Positions 1 to 9,418 are shown, numbered from the stretch's first letter. The stretch: DNA of 64,000 bases from Microbulbifer halophilus (GCF_026183675.1 NZ_JAPIVK010000008.1:81336-145335), one strand, 5' to 3'. The notes: generated by a model not told the origin, from the sequence alone. Made by a program: numbers and translations.

Positions 1-13
1 AGTGGGGACGCTG

Positions 14-832
14 TCAAACGGCAATTTCGGCCTCATCTTCCTGTAGGGCGGTGCGCCGAACGCTGAAATCCACGGGGGCGCCGCTGCGGAACACACCCAG
101 TAGCCGGTGCAGGGTCGACGGCGGGTTGGAACGCTGGAAGACGTTGCGGCCGACGCAGATGCCGCCGGCGCCGTGGCGCACAACGGCGCCGGCCAGGTCG
201 GTCAGGGCGCGTTCGTCCGCCAGAGCGCCGCCGGCGAACAGAACCGGGGTGTGGCTCTGTACGCCGTCGAGCAATTCCGGCATCTGCTCCAGCGAAGGTG
301 GCGCAGCCACTTTCAGCGCATCCACGCCCAGCTCCATCGCGGCGCGCATGAAGTGGCGCATGCGCGCCAGCGCCCCGTGGTCTGATGGCGCCTTGTCGTA
401 CACCATGTTCAGTACCGGCAGGCCCCAGGCGTGGGCCTCGTCCACGATGCGCCCGGTGAGGCAGAGGTTGTGCGACGCAGTGGCGGGGGAGAAATTGGTC
501 TGCAGGGAAACCGCGTCGGCCCCCAGTCGCACAGCGGCTTCCACACTGGTTACCAGCTGTTTCACGTCCGGCTGTTCGTCCGAGCTGAGCGCGCCGTTCA
601 AGTGCACCACCAGGCCACAGCCGGATACGCCGCCGAGGCGTTCGGCAAAGCCCTTGTGCAGCACCACGCCGGTGACCACCTCGGGGCTCAGCCACCGCAG
701 TATTTCCTCGGGTTGGCTGATCCCCGGTATCGGACCCATGGTCAGGCCGTGATCCAGCGGTATCACCAGCGCCTTGCCGGACTGGTTGTCGACGAAGCGT
801 TCCCAGCGGCGTCTGCGTGCCATTTCAGTCAT
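14..832 (-). CDS. GriI/ADTH-synthase-like class I aldolase
   Basis: 272-residue DeoC/LacD/FbaB-type aldolase. The early D27-H28-G29 followed by xTxGP is the signature of 2-amino-3,7-dideoxyheptulosonate (ADTH) synthases such as MJ0400 and of GriI of the 3-amino-4-hydroxybenzoate (3,4-AHBA) pathway. K174 (ALKVAAPP) sits where the Schiff-base lysine is expected. Known family members condense aspartate semialdehyde with a C3 or C6 sugar-phosphate-derived donor. An upstream in-frame ATG exists at 868, but AGGAG lies 8 nt before the ATG at 832, so that start is chosen. It is the last visible gene of the operon. Its expected partner, a DHQ-synthase-II-like protein, is the first gene. The exact substrate cannot be read from the sequence; an ordinary FBP aldolase is less likely because of that partner. 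Confidence 0.8.
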   Translation of the reverse strand: MTEMARRRRWERFVDNQSGKALVIPLDHGLTMGPIPGISQPEEILRWLSPEVVTGVVLHKGFAERLGGVSGCGLVVHLNGALSSDEQPDVKQLVTSVEAAVRLGADAVSLQTNFSPATASHNLCLTGRIVDEAHAWGLPVLNMVYDKAPSDHGALARMRHFMRAAMELGVDALKVAAPPSLEQMPELLDGVQSHTPVLFAGGALADERALTDLAGAVVRHGAGGICVGRNVFQRSNPPSTLHRLLGVFRSGAPVDFSVRRTALQEDEAEIAV

Positions 833-864
833 TGAAATTTCTCCTTTCCGTGTCAGGGCGGTTG

Positions 865-2187
865 TCACGCGTCCGAGAGTACGGCGCGGATGGGCCGTCT
901 CAGTATCTTGCGGGTGGGTATGGAACTGGCGAATGCGGCGAGCAATACCACGCCCAGCGCGGTGGCCACGTAGGTCGGGATGACCCAGGCCAGGTCAACC
1001 GGGACGGCGTTGCTGGAGCCGGGTGGGGTCCACATTATCTGCGCCGCGCGCACGGCCCAGACAATGATGGCGGCGCCGCCGACCCCCAGTAGCGCGGCGG
1101 CCAGCGCCAGCCAGCTGTTCTCCAGCGCAGTCAGCGCCAACACAAAGCGGCGGGTAAAGCCGAGGCTGCGCAGGGTGGCGAACTCTCGCGCGCGCTGGGC
1201 GAAATTCATGTAGCTGGCATTCAGCAGGCTGGTGAAGCCGATGGCGCAGGCGATGATGGCGATAAAGTTCAGGAAGCCACTCAGCACCGCTTTCACCTGC
1301 CGGTAGAAGGCGGCGCGGTCGGACCAGCGGAAGACCTCGACATCCTCCAGGCCGGCCGCGCGCATCTCCGCGGCGATACGGCTGTGGGCGGCGTCCAGGT
1401 CGGCACCGTCCTGCAGCAGCACGTGGTACTCGCTCACATCCTCGGTGTTCAGCAGCGCCTGGGCGTCGGCCATGGGCATCACCACCAGGCGGTCGTTAAT
1501 CTCCTTGATCCCCCAGTCCATAATACCGGTGGGTACCGCGAAGGTGGCGTTGATGCGCGCTGAGCCGCGTGTGGAGGCCGTCAGTTCCAGCGGCCCCGGC
1601 GGGCAGTTCATGGGACGTGTCTCGGGGGTATCGCCGGGTTTCAGTGGTGCGAAGCCCACGTCGGGCACGTCGCAGCCCAGGATTGCGGCCAGGCCCTGGC
1701 CCAGCACCAGTGGGTGGGAGCGCTCCTCCATCCACAGCGGTGTGCCGGCCACCACGTCGTACTCGTAGGCGGGGCCCTTGATGCGGCGAATCTCCTGAAC
1801 ATCCTGGCCGATGCCGGCGAAGATGGTGCTGACCTGTGCGTTCGACACCATGCCGGAGATGCGCAGTACCCGCGCGCGGGTCACCACCTGCGGGTCGGCC
1901 TCCAGGACCTCGTCGATGCGTCGCTGTATCTCGCCGGTCAGCGGCAACTGGCCGGCACCTTCCACCTGTTTTGCCAGCTCGGATGCGGGGCGCTCAATGA
2001 CCAGGTGGCCGCGGGCCCCCCAGCGCATGAAGGCGTCGCGGATCAGTTCAATGTTGGACTGCATATAGCCGGAAAGGAGGCACAGGGCCAGGATCGACAC
2101 ACTCATCACGATGAAGGTGCCGAGGGATTTGTTGCCCTGTCGCAACAGGTTGCGCAGGGACATACTCAAAAGCAGTTTGGCGGTCAT
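865..2187 (-). CDS. FtsX/MacB-type ABC transporter permease
   Basis: 440-residue permease with the MacB/LolC topology. One N-terminal membrane helix (about 24-44) is followed by a periplasmic domain of about 250 residues and three C-terminal helices (about 302-326, 352-378 and 400-424). The cytoplasmic loop AREFATLRSLGF matches the coupling segment of FtsX-family permeases. It lies 8 bp after the larger permease gene and 32 bp before the aldolase, so the two permeases and the ATPase at 4217-4948 probably form one inner-membrane complex. Members of this family extract lipids or lipoproteins or pull molecules from the periplasmic side. In this operon the cargo is more likely the cluster product than bulk lipoproteins, which is inference. 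Confidence 0.85.
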   Translation of the reverse strand: MTAKLLLSMSLRNLLRQGNKSLGTFIVMSVSILALCLLSGYMQSNIELIRDAFMRWGARGHLVIERPASELAKQVEGAGQLPLTGEIQRRIDEVLEADPQVVTRARVLRISGMVSNAQVSTIFAGIGQDVQEIRRIKGPAYEYDVVAGTPLWMEERSHPLVLGQGLAAILGCDVPDVGFAPLKPGDTPETRPMNCPPGPLELTASTRGSARINATFAVPTGIMDWGIKEINDRLVVMPMADAQALLNTEDVSEYHVLLQDGADLDAAHSRIAAEMRAAGLEDVEVFRWSDRAAFYRQVKAVLSGFLNFIAIIACAIGFTSLLNASYMNFAQRAREFATLRSLGFTRRFVLALTALENSWLALAAALLGVGGAAIIVWAVRAAQIMWTPPGSSNAVPVDLAWVIPTYVATALGVVLLAAFASSIPTRKILRRPIRAVLSDA

Positions 2188-2195
2188 GTCTGCTC

Positions 2196-4220
2196 CTACA
2201 GGGTCATCAGTGTGTCGACGGTAAACAGGCTCTCGGGCGGGCTGGCCTCGGAGACCCGGGCGTATTCCAGCAGGCTGAAGCGCTCGGGGAAGTTGGCGTT
2301 GACGATCTTCATGCTGGACACGAAGGGCTGTTCCTCGCCGTCCACCAGAACCCGATTGCGGTACTCGAAGTGGGCCACCTTGAAGGTCATGCCGCTGGAG
2401 GTCAGGAATTCCGCCTTGATGCCCAGGCGGGTGTTCCGGTCGAGGTAGTAGATGATGGATTCATAGGTAGCGCCGTCGGTGGCGGCAGTCAGGCGGAGCT
2501 TGTGGCAGGGGCGGCCGTCCAGCTCCTCGACACCCAGGTACTCGGGGTTGTAGTCGCGCGCGTACTGGGTGGCGGCGATATCGCCGTTGGCCGCCTCGCC
2601 CACCAGTCGCTGCTGTGGACTGATACTGACCGGTTTGCGCAGGCCGGGCTTGGCGTACCACATGGCGCGGGATGCGATCAGTATCTTCTCGCCGCGGTAG
2701 CGGCGCGGTGCGGTGGTCATCGCCAGTGCGCGGCCATCGCGCACGGCGATGTCGTAGCTGGTGTCGGTGGCGCCGGCCGGGTCCTCGGTGTGGATGGTCA
2801 GCTTCCACTTGTAGCTGCCCCAGCCGCCGCGGGCCAGGTCTGCCTCGCGCAGCCAGCGGCGCAGTGTTTCTGCATCCGGTGCGGCTCGCTGCCCCGCGGA
2901 GGGTTGTGGGGCGGTTTCGCTGGCACCGGCCGGCAACACCGTGCCGAAAGCTAGCAGCAGGCAGGCGGCGCCGGCCAGCAGCCGGGTCAGCGGCACGCCG
3001 CGACGCCCCGGGCGCACTTCGCCGCCGACGCGCTTGCGCGCGGTGACCAGGGCACCGAGGGCTATGCCCAGGCCGGCGCAGGCAATGGCGGTCAGCGCCC
3101 ATAGCGGCGGCAATTGCAGTTTCAGGATGGCCGGTTCGGCGATGCGCGGCAGCTGGGTCTGCACGCCGGCGGCGGCGATTGCAGCAATGACCGTGTAGGC
3201 CAGCATTGTGGCGGCGGCCGCGGCGGCCAGTGTCGTCAGCACGCTCTCGCGCAGGAAGAGTCCGGCGATGCGCCTGCGGCCGAAGCCCATGGCGCGCAGC
3301 GTGCCGATTTCGCGGGTGCGGTCGGCCACGTTCATCGCCACTGTGTGCTGGATGGTGGTCAGCGCGATGGTGAATACCACGATACCGGTAAAGGCGAACA
3401 CCAGATTAAAGAAGCCCATAAAGCTGGTGTACAGCTGGCCTATCTGCGGGTGATTCCAGGTGGTGACCTCGAAACGGCCCGGGGCCCGCTGTTCCAGTTC
3501 TGCGGCCAGCCAGTCGCGGAAGGTGCCGGCGTGGCTGCGGTCGTCCAGCTGTACTGCGACCCGCGACACCACATCTGTGTCGTACAGGGACTGCAGCAGC
3601 GCCAGTGGTGCCTTCAGGCCCTTGCCTTCGATTGCCTCGATGCCGGTGGAGAAGTCCCCGGCGAGCGGTGCCTCTATCGCATTCATGCGGTTGGCGTAGG
3701 AGGCGGAGAAGAGCTGGAGAGTGGAGCCTTTGTCCGGGTAGCCGAGTAGATCCTGCAACTGCCTGGTCAGCAGCAGGCCGTCGTCGGACAGCGGCGAGGC
3801 CTGTGAGGCCAGCGGGCTCTCCGCCTGCAGTGCTGCCTCAAAGGCCGGGTCTATGCCGCGGGCCAGGAACACCGAACTCTCCGCGCCCGCCTGTACTACG
3901 CCGACACCCACCAACTGGTCCGAGGCGCGGACAAAGCGCGGCTGGTCGGCGACGAGCCGGTGAATCAGTGCCTGATCATCGCGATTCAAGGAGTACTCCG
4001 CCGGCGCCGCCGCCAGTTGCTCAGGACCGTCCTGGCGGTAGATCTGCACGTGCGCGTTGGCATCGCGATAGATGACGACGGAGGCGAGGGAGCTCTCCAC
4101 GAAACGGATATAGCCGAGGAACATCAGCACCGCGAACAGGCCGGCGCCCACGGCGATCACTGTGGCGAGGGTGCGCCGCCGGTCGCGGTAGAGATTGCGG
4201 AAAGCCATGGACCACATCAC
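2196..4220 (-). CDS. FtsX permease fused to LolA-like domain
   Basis: 674 residues. Residues 1-400 are a full FtsX-type permease: helices at about 20-38, 268-290, 327-352 and 372-394, with a periplasmic domain between the first two and the coupling loop REIGTLRAMGFGRRR at 303-317. Residues 411-431 form another hydrophobic stretch ending in AGASE that looks like a signal peptide. Residues 450-674 resemble the outer-membrane lipoprotein-sorting (LolA-like, PF17131-type) fold with its repeated beta-strands. With four helices the C-terminus would be cytoplasmic; the fifth helix would place the LolA-like domain in the periplasm. The ATG overlaps the ATPase stop (ATGA), indicating translational coupling. 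The fusion is unusual, since these domains are normally separate genes. Confidence 0.8.
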   Translation of the reverse strand: MMWSMAFRNLYRDRRRTLATVIAVGAGLFAVLMFLGYIRFVESSLASVVIYRDANAHVQIYRQDGPEQLAAAPAEYSLNRDDQALIHRLVADQPRFVRASDQLVGVGVVQAGAESSVFLARGIDPAFEAALQAESPLASQASPLSDDGLLLTRQLQDLLGYPDKGSTLQLFSASYANRMNAIEAPLAGDFSTGIEAIEGKGLKAPLALLQSLYDTDVVSRVAVQLDDRSHAGTFRDWLAAELEQRAPGRFEVTTWNHPQIGQLYTSFMGFFNLVFAFTGIVVFTIALTTIQHTVAMNVADRTREIGTLRAMGFGRRRIAGLFLRESVLTTLAAAAAATMLAYTVIAAIAAAGVQTQLPRIAEPAILKLQLPPLWALTAIACAGLGIALGALVTARKRVGGEVRPGRRGVPLTRLLAGAACLLLAFGTVLPAGASETAPQPSAGQRAAPDAETLRRWLREADLARGGWGSYKWKLTIHTEDPAGATDTSYDIAVRDGRALAMTTAPRRYRGEKILIASRAMWYAKPGLRKPVSISPQQRLVGEAANGDIAATQYARDYNPEYLGVEELDGRPCHKLRLTAATDGATYESIIYYLDRNTRLGIKAEFLTSSGMTFKVAHFEYRNRVLVDGEEQPFVSSMKIVNANFPERFSLLEYARVSEASPPESLFTVDTLMTL

Positions 4221-4948
4221 GCCACCTCGCTTTTGCCGGTTTGCAGGGCGGTACTGGTGTCCGCTGCTGAGTCATCGGTTGACGTCAGGCGGCCATCGCG
4301 CAGTTCCACCACGCGACCTACGTGCTCCAGCAGCCGCTGGTCGTGGGTGGAGAAGACGAAAGTCACCTGCTGCTCGGTGTTGAGCTCCTTCATCAGCTCG
4401 ACCAGCGACAGCGCACTGGCGGTGTCGAGGCTGGCAGTGGGCTCATCCGCGAGAATCAGTTTTGGTTCGGTGACCAGCGCGCGCGCGACGGCGACCCGCT
4501 GGCGCTGGCCGCCGGACAGTTGATCCGGGCGGAAGTCGGCAAAGCGCGCCAGGCCCACCGACTCGAGCGCGGCGCGGGCGCGTCGCTCCATTCCGGATTT
4601 GGAAAGGCGGTGCAGGTGCAATGGCAGCATCACATTCTCCAGCGCGGTCAGTACCGGCACCAGGTTGAAGTTCTGGAAGATGATGCCGTAGGTGCGGCTG
4701 CGCAGTGTGTCCAGCGCTTGCCCGTCCAACTGGCTCACCGGCTGGCCCAGCACCCGGATTTCGCCACTGTCGGCGGCATCGAGACAGCCGATCAGGTTCA
4801 GCATGGTGGTTTTGCCACTGCCGCTGGGGCCGGTGAGGGCCACGAAGTCGCCGTGTTGCACGGTAAAGTCGACGCTGTCGAGCGCGGTGACCTCCACCTC
4901 GCCGAGCCGGTAGCTTTTACTGACGGATTCGAGTTCGACCAGGTTCAT
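4217..4948 (-). CDS. LolD/MacB-type ABC transporter ATPase
   Basis: 243-residue nucleotide-binding subunit with every expected motif: Walker A GPSGSGKTTMLN (about 40-51), signature LSGGQRQRVAVARAL, Walker B LILADEPTASLD and a switch-region histidine in FSTHD. The sequence is of the LolD/MacB/FtsE class, which pairs with FtsX-family permeases. Two such permease genes follow it immediately and the stop overlaps the next start. AAAGGAGAAGCC lies just before the ATG. The complex would hydrolyse ATP in the cytoplasm to drive extraction or export of a hydrophobic or lipidated substrate; the substrate is unknown. Confidence 0.92.
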   Translation of the reverse strand: MNLVELESVSKSYRLGEVEVTALDSVDFTVQHGDFVALTGPSGSGKTTMLNLIGCLDAADSGEIRVLGQPVSQLDGQALDTLRSRTYGIIFQNFNLVPVLTALENVMLPLHLHRLSKSGMERRARAALESVGLARFADFRPDQLSGGQRQRVAVARALVTEPKLILADEPTASLDTASALSLVELMKELNTEQQVTFVFSTHDQRLLEHVGRVVELRDGRLTSTDDSAADTSTALQTGKSEVA

Positions 4949-4993
4949 TGGCTTCTCCTTTCATTTCCTTGTTTCTCGTGTTGTCCCGCCGCG

Positions 4994-6241
4994 TCAGAAG
5001 AAGACGTCCAGGGCCAGGTAGGCGCTGCGGGTTACTGGCTGTGTCATCGACAGCGCCTCGCCGGCACGGCTGTGAGACAGCCCCATGTACAGGGTGGTGG
5101 CGTCGCCGGGGCTGTAGGACAGCTCGGCAAAGCTGCTGGTACTGGCGCTGTCCAGCCCCTGCAGCAGGCGCGCGGTCAGATTCCAGCGGCGATCGCCGAA
5201 CAGCTTCGGCCAGGTGGTCTGCAACAGCGCGTAGCGGCTCTGCGCGTAGGGGTGCAGCGGACGATTGCGCGAGGGGCCGCGGCCGGCCGACGGAAAGGCG
5301 GCGATCAGGGGGTTGCGGATTTCCGAGTCGTTCTGGGCGTAGCCGTTGTAGACCAGTTCCAGGCCTATCTCGGCGCCGGAGGAGGCGCCGTAGCGCAGGT
5401 TGACGAGGCCGTCCCAGCGCCAGTGCGCGCGGTTCTGGGCGAGCGGCTGCGTGCCGCCGTCTCGGCGGGCGTAGCCGCGCGACACGGCTGCCTCGAAACC
5501 GAGGGTCCAGGCCTCGCCGAGGCCGTGCTGAAAGTAGCCGCCGAAGTAGGGGCGGAAACCGCCTCCGCCGCCGGTGACGGCACCGAGGGTGGTGATTTGT
5601 CCCTCGACCCAGTTCCACTCGGTGCGGGCCAGGCCGAAGGTGCCGCCGGTATCGATGCCGGCGACGTCATCCAGGCGCGGATCCGCCAACAGCAAGTTGA
5701 GGCGGCCGCGCCCGGCGATGTCTGTGGCGGCGAAGATCATCGGCTTGCCGGGAATATCCCGTCGCGGGGTCAAGGCGCCGTTATCCGGGAACAGACGGTT
5801 GGTGGGGCTGTACAGCAGCGACGGTCCCCAGCCCACCAGTCGTTTGCCGGCACCAATCCGGGCGCCGCCCTCCAGGTCGCGCAACAGGTAACCCTCGGCC
5901 AGCCAGTCCGGCTGCGGGTCTGTCATCGCCTCCGGTCGATCGTCGTGGTCCAGTGCCAGGCGGGGTTTCAGTACGGCGCGGGTGCCGTCGCAGGCCTCGA
6001 TGTTGCAGCGCAGCTGCAGGTCGAGGCGCAGTTCGGCCGCACTGCGGTCGGCGTAACCGCCGCCCAGTGGCGCGAACAGCGATTCGCGCTCGCGGATCAA
6101 CTGCAGGGACAGGTCCCGCTGGGCGCTCCAACTGCTCTGCGGTTCCTGTGTCTCGAAGGCCCAGTCGTCGTCCGCCGCTGTGGGTGCGGCGCAGAGAGCT
6201 GCAAGCAGCGCCGGGATCAGGCCGGTTCGCGGATTTCGCAT
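4994..6241 (-). CDS. Predicted outer-membrane beta-barrel protein
   Basis: 415 residues starting at MRNPRTG, with a Sec signal peptide (hydrophobic core PALLAALCA, cleavage near APTAAD). The mature part is rich in alternating aromatic and glycine strands and ends in LALDVFF, a C-terminal aromatic typical of BAM-assembled barrels. A longer reading frame starts at 6664, but its extra N-terminus only mirrors the ligase gene in another frame. The chosen start overlaps the ligase stop by 25 bp. I cannot name the family; it resembles an uncharacterised porin or capsule-assembly-like barrel. Its place between a biosynthetic ligase and an ABC exporter suggests the outer-membrane step for the product. 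Confidence 0.65.
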   Translation of the reverse strand: MRNPRTGLIPALLAALCAAPTAADDDWAFETQEPQSSWSAQRDLSLQLIRERESLFAPLGGGYADRSAAELRLDLQLRCNIEACDGTRAVLKPRLALDHDDRPEAMTDPQPDWLAEGYLLRDLEGGARIGAGKRLVGWGPSLLYSPTNRLFPDNGALTPRRDIPGKPMIFAATDIAGRGRLNLLLADPRLDDVAGIDTGGTFGLARTEWNWVEGQITTLGAVTGGGGGFRPYFGGYFQHGLGEAWTLGFEAAVSRGYARRDGGTQPLAQNRAHWRWDGLVNLRYGASSGAEIGLELVYNGYAQNDSEIRNPLIAAFPSAGRGPSRNRPLHPYAQSRYALLQTTWPKLFGDRRWNLTARLLQGLDSASTSSFAELSYSPGDATTLYMGLSHSRAGEALSMTQPVTRSAYLALDVFF

Positions 6242-7992
6242 GGCGTCCTCTCCGGTGCTTCTTCCCGGTGTGCCTGCAGCAGGCCGTTGTACTCCTCGCG
6301 CAGGCGGCGCTTGAGAGTCTTGCCGGTGGCGCCGATGGGGAACTCGTTCCAGTCGACCAGCCACAGGTATGCCAGCCGTTGTGCCTCCGGCAGTTGTCGG
6401 TTCAGCTCGTGCCTGAAAGATTCGCTGTTGTCGATCGGTGCGTCGCCGTGGAGCGCCACCACCGCCGCGGGCACTTCCGCACTCTCCGGCTGTGGGCGTA
6501 CACCAAATACGCAAGTGTCCAGTACGCCACTCTGTTTCAGTACTATCTCTTCGAGCGGCAGGGTGTACGCCGGGCCGCGGTCGGTGTGTATCACATCTAC
6601 CTCCCGGTCCAGGTGCACCACTTCGCCGTCTTCGCCGAGGCGCACCATGTCGCCGGTGAACCACCAGCCGTCGCAGGTGGCGGCGTAGAAGACATCGTGG
6701 GCATTCCAGTAGCCGTCGAACATGCTTTTGCCCTTGATCATCAGCCGGCCGACCTCGCCCCGGGGCACCGGTGTGCCGTCGGTGTCGGCGATCTTGATTT
6801 GTGGTCCCAGCGGAGTCTTGCGGCCGACGCGACGCGCAAATTTTTGCGTCCAGGGGGTGGCGATACGCAGCAGTGCGGCGATGCCCACCTCACTGGAGCC
6901 CAGGCCGTCCACAAACAGTGAGCCGCGTTTGGGAATACCCAGGCGGGTAAAGAAAGAGCCGCGCGGGATAAATGCGCGCTGCTGTACTTCGTGGCTGGCG
7001 TCGGCGGTGGTACCCCAGATGCGGATGCTGCTCAGGTCCAGGTCGAGTGCGCCGGCCTGCATGAGGCGGGTGTAGGTGATCGGGAAACCGAAGAAGACCG
7101 TCGGTTTGCGGCGCTCCAGTTGTCGCACCAGGCCCGGCGCCGCCAGTTCGCTGTCGACGATGCAGCGCACGCCCATCAACAGCACGCCGTGCAGGTACAG
7201 GTGCGATACCTGGTGGTTGAGCGGCAGGGCGAAACAGGCCAGGTCGCGGCGGGACACCGGGTTGAACAGCACGATCGAACGCAGCGACTGGGCGATGCCC
7301 TCGGCTTTCAGGATCACCCCCTTGGGCACGCCGGTGGTGCCGGAGGTGTGCACTATGTACATCGGGTCTGCCGGGCCGCGGTCGGGTTGGGGCGCTGCCG
7401 GCAGCTCTGCCGCCAGCAGGTCCTGCAGGCGATGCAGCGGCGGGCTCCCGGTGTCGCTGTGCCCCGCTGCGTCAGTCAGCACCACCTGTTCGACAGTGGC
7501 GGGCAGCCTGCCGTCGCCCGGGCCGCTCAGCTTTTGCCAGCCGGCGCCGTCACTGACCAGCAGCTTTGCGGCCAGGCGCTCCATGTAGCCGGCCGCGATT
7601 TCCGGGGCCACATTGACATTGATGGGCACCGCGATGGCGCCGAGGCGCAGGGCAGCCACAGAGAACAGGAAATAGTCGAACTGGTTGGCCTTGTAGATGG
7701 CGATGCGGTCGCCCTTGCGGGCACCCAAGTGGTGCCAGCAGGCGGCCAGGCGCCCGGCCATGTCGAGGATCTGCGGGGCATTCCAGTGCCGCTCGTCGTG
7801 CCAGGCCAGCGGCTGCGCCAGTTCTATCAGCTTGCGTTCGCCGTGGCGGCGCGCGGCAAATTCCAGTGCGCGGTCGATGCGGTCGTCCCAGCTTGCCAGC
7901 AGCGCCAGGCGGCCGATATAACCGAGGCGTACGGCGACGAACGAGAGGTAGCCGAGTAGCAGCAGGAAAATTGCGGTCAGTGCGTAGCTCAT
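6217..7992 (-). CDS. Membrane-anchored AMP-dependent acyl/aryl ligase
   Basis: 591-residue ANL-superfamily enzyme. An N-terminal helix (about 3-22) precedes the adenylation domain. Visible motifs are A3 YIVHTSGTTGVPKG (about 212-225), A5 GLGSSEVG, A7 WWFTGDMVR, the A8 hinge LDREVD and the A10 catalytic lysine in GATGKTLKRRL. It should activate a carboxylic acid as an acyl-adenylate and transfer it to CoA or a carrier thiol. Fatty acids and aryl acids such as an aminohydroxybenzoate are both possible substrates. No carrier protein is visible in the operon. The start overlaps the acyltransferase stop by 4 bp. Membrane anchoring suggests action on, or delivery to, the inner membrane. Confidence 0.85.
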   Translation of the reverse strand: MSYALTAIFLLLLGYLSFVAVRLGYIGRLALLASWDDRIDRALEFAARRHGERKLIELAQPLAWHDERHWNAPQILDMAGRLAACWHHLGARKGDRIAIYKANQFDYFLFSVAALRLGAIAVPINVNVAPEIAAGYMERLAAKLLVSDGAGWQKLSGPGDGRLPATVEQVVLTDAAGHSDTGSPPLHRLQDLLAAELPAAPQPDRGPADPMYIVHTSGTTGVPKGVILKAEGIAQSLRSIVLFNPVSRRDLACFALPLNHQVSHLYLHGVLLMGVRCIVDSELAAPGLVRQLERRKPTVFFGFPITYTRLMQAGALDLDLSSIRIWGTTADASHEVQQRAFIPRGSFFTRLGIPKRGSLFVDGLGSSEVGIAALLRIATPWTQKFARRVGRKTPLGPQIKIADTDGTPVPRGEVGRLMIKGKSMFDGYWNAHDVFYAATCDGWWFTGDMVRLGEDGEVVHLDREVDVIHTDRGPAYTLPLEEIVLKQSGVLDTCVFGVRPQPESAEVPAAVVALHGDAPIDNSESFRHELNRQLPEAQRLAYLWLVDWNEFPIGATGKTLKRRLREEYNGLLQAHREEAPERTPCEIREPA

Positions 7993-9407
7993 AGAGGTTT
8001 TAACTCCGGGGTGGATTCCAGCTCATCCAGCAGCCGCCGCAGCTCGCACAGATAGGGTGCGGCGAATTCCGCGTGGATGTCGCTGAAGGCCGTGCGTCGG
8101 TAGACCAGGTCCAGTTGCATGCGGCCGTTGACGGTGGGGGTATACAGGATGAAATCGTAGGGCGGCACCAGGCAGCCGAAGCCGACGTAGCTCTGGGTGC
8201 AGTGTTCCGGCGACCCGAAAGACGAGAAGTCCTCTGCGATGCGGCCGGGATTGGAGTAGCAGGCGTTTGTGCCCTGGCAGCGGTTCAGCAGGCGGCGCGA
8301 CAGGCCGCGCAGGGCCGGTAGCCGCAGCAGCGGCAGCAGCGATTCCAGCCGTGCCAGTTCGGTGCCTATTTCGCGCTCGCTGCGCGCGTTGCCGACGGCG
8401 CGGTGCACACTGCGTACGAGGGCCCTTGTGCCTTGGCCCATGGACAGGCGGATGTTGCTTGGTACCAGGTAGTTGCGGAAACTGAGGTCGTAGCTGCGCT
8501 CTATCAGCCGGCGCAGGCTCACTGCGCAGGTGATGCGCAGACGACCGCGACGGGACGGCGCGCGGGACTCCATCAGTCGAGCCAGCGCGGCGCACAGCAG
8601 CGTGTTGACCGTGACACCAGCGTCTCTGGCGATACGGCCGAGGCGCAGTTCCAGGTCTTCCGGCAACAGGCTCTGGAAGAAGTCCAACTGGCCGATACCC
8701 GGGTCGCTGGAGGGGCGCTCCCAGCGCTGGCCGCGCAGATCCAGATGCAGGCCGGTGTCGCTCCGCAGCAGGTCGGCGGTGACACTGCCCAGTGCCCGCA
8801 ACCAACGCCGCGCGCGGTGCAGTGGCCGGTACCAGTCGGGACGGATTTCCGTCAGCGGCGCAAAGGGCAGCCGACGGCTCGGGATGTCGGCGCCGGGTAC
8901 ACCGCAGAGGTGCGCGTAGTGATCGATAATCGCGCGCAACAGCAGGCAGTCGCTGCGCGCATCCGCCACGCCGTGGTGGCTGCTCAGGTAGACGCAGGAG
9001 TTATGGCCGTTGCCGCCGGTTACCAGCAGCAGCTGTAGCGGCAGACGGGCACGCCAATTGAGCCGGCGCGCGGAACTGAAGTCCATCAACAGGTGGCGGA
9101 AGGCCGGGTCGCTGAAATCGCAAGTGCCGGGGTAGTCCCGGTGTTCCACCCAGCGCGTGTCCGCACTGTCGTGCTCGTGCAATACCGCGCCGTCCGGGCG
9201 GGTATGCAGCAGCGGAATCTGCGCCGTGGCGCGGCGCACGCTTTGCTCCAGTATTGCCGGGTCCAGCCGCCCACTGACGATCATGATCTGGTTGGTATTG
9301 ACGTTGGCCATTTCCCCCAGATGCAGGAACACTTCGGCCAGGGCATCCAGTGGCCGGGTGCTGCCCGCCATGGTGGTGGTGCCCGTTGTGCTGCTTAGCG
9401 CGGTCAC
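7989..9407 (-). CDS. HHxxxD condensation/acyltransferase-fold enzyme
   Basis: 472 residues from the GTG at 9407, which has GAGGGAGA 5 nt upstream; a TTG at 9422 is the alternative start. The motif SSHHGVADARSD carries the HHxxxD catalytic pair of the chloramphenicol-acetyltransferase-like superfamily (NRPS condensation domains, PapA acyltransferases, WS/DGAT wax-ester synthases). A C-terminal YVGFGCLVPPYDF segment fits the DFGWG-type region. It would transfer an acyl or aryl thioester to an alcohol or amine. It is a stand-alone enzyme with no carrier or adenylation domain attached, so it most likely uses CoA thioesters made by the adjacent ligase. The acceptor is unknown. Confidence 0.7.
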   Translation of the reverse strand: MTALSSTTGTTTMAGSTRPLDALAEVFLHLGEMANVNTNQIMIVSGRLDPAILEQSVRRATAQIPLLHTRPDGAVLHEHDSADTRWVEHRDYPGTCDFSDPAFRHLLMDFSSARRLNWRARLPLQLLLVTGGNGHNSCVYLSSHHGVADARSDCLLLRAIIDHYAHLCGVPGADIPSRRLPFAPLTEIRPDWYRPLHRARRWLRALGSVTADLLRSDTGLHLDLRGQRWERPSSDPGIGQLDFFQSLLPEDLELRLGRIARDAGVTVNTLLCAALARLMESRAPSRRGRLRITCAVSLRRLIERSYDLSFRNYLVPSNIRLSMGQGTRALVRSVHRAVGNARSEREIGTELARLESLLPLLRLPALRGLSRRLLNRCQGTNACYSNPGRIAEDFSSFGSPEHCTQSYVGFGCLVPPYDFILYTPTVNGRMQLDLVYRRTAFSDIHAEFAAPYLCELRRLLDELESTPELKPL

Positions 9408-9418
9408 GGCTCTCTCCC

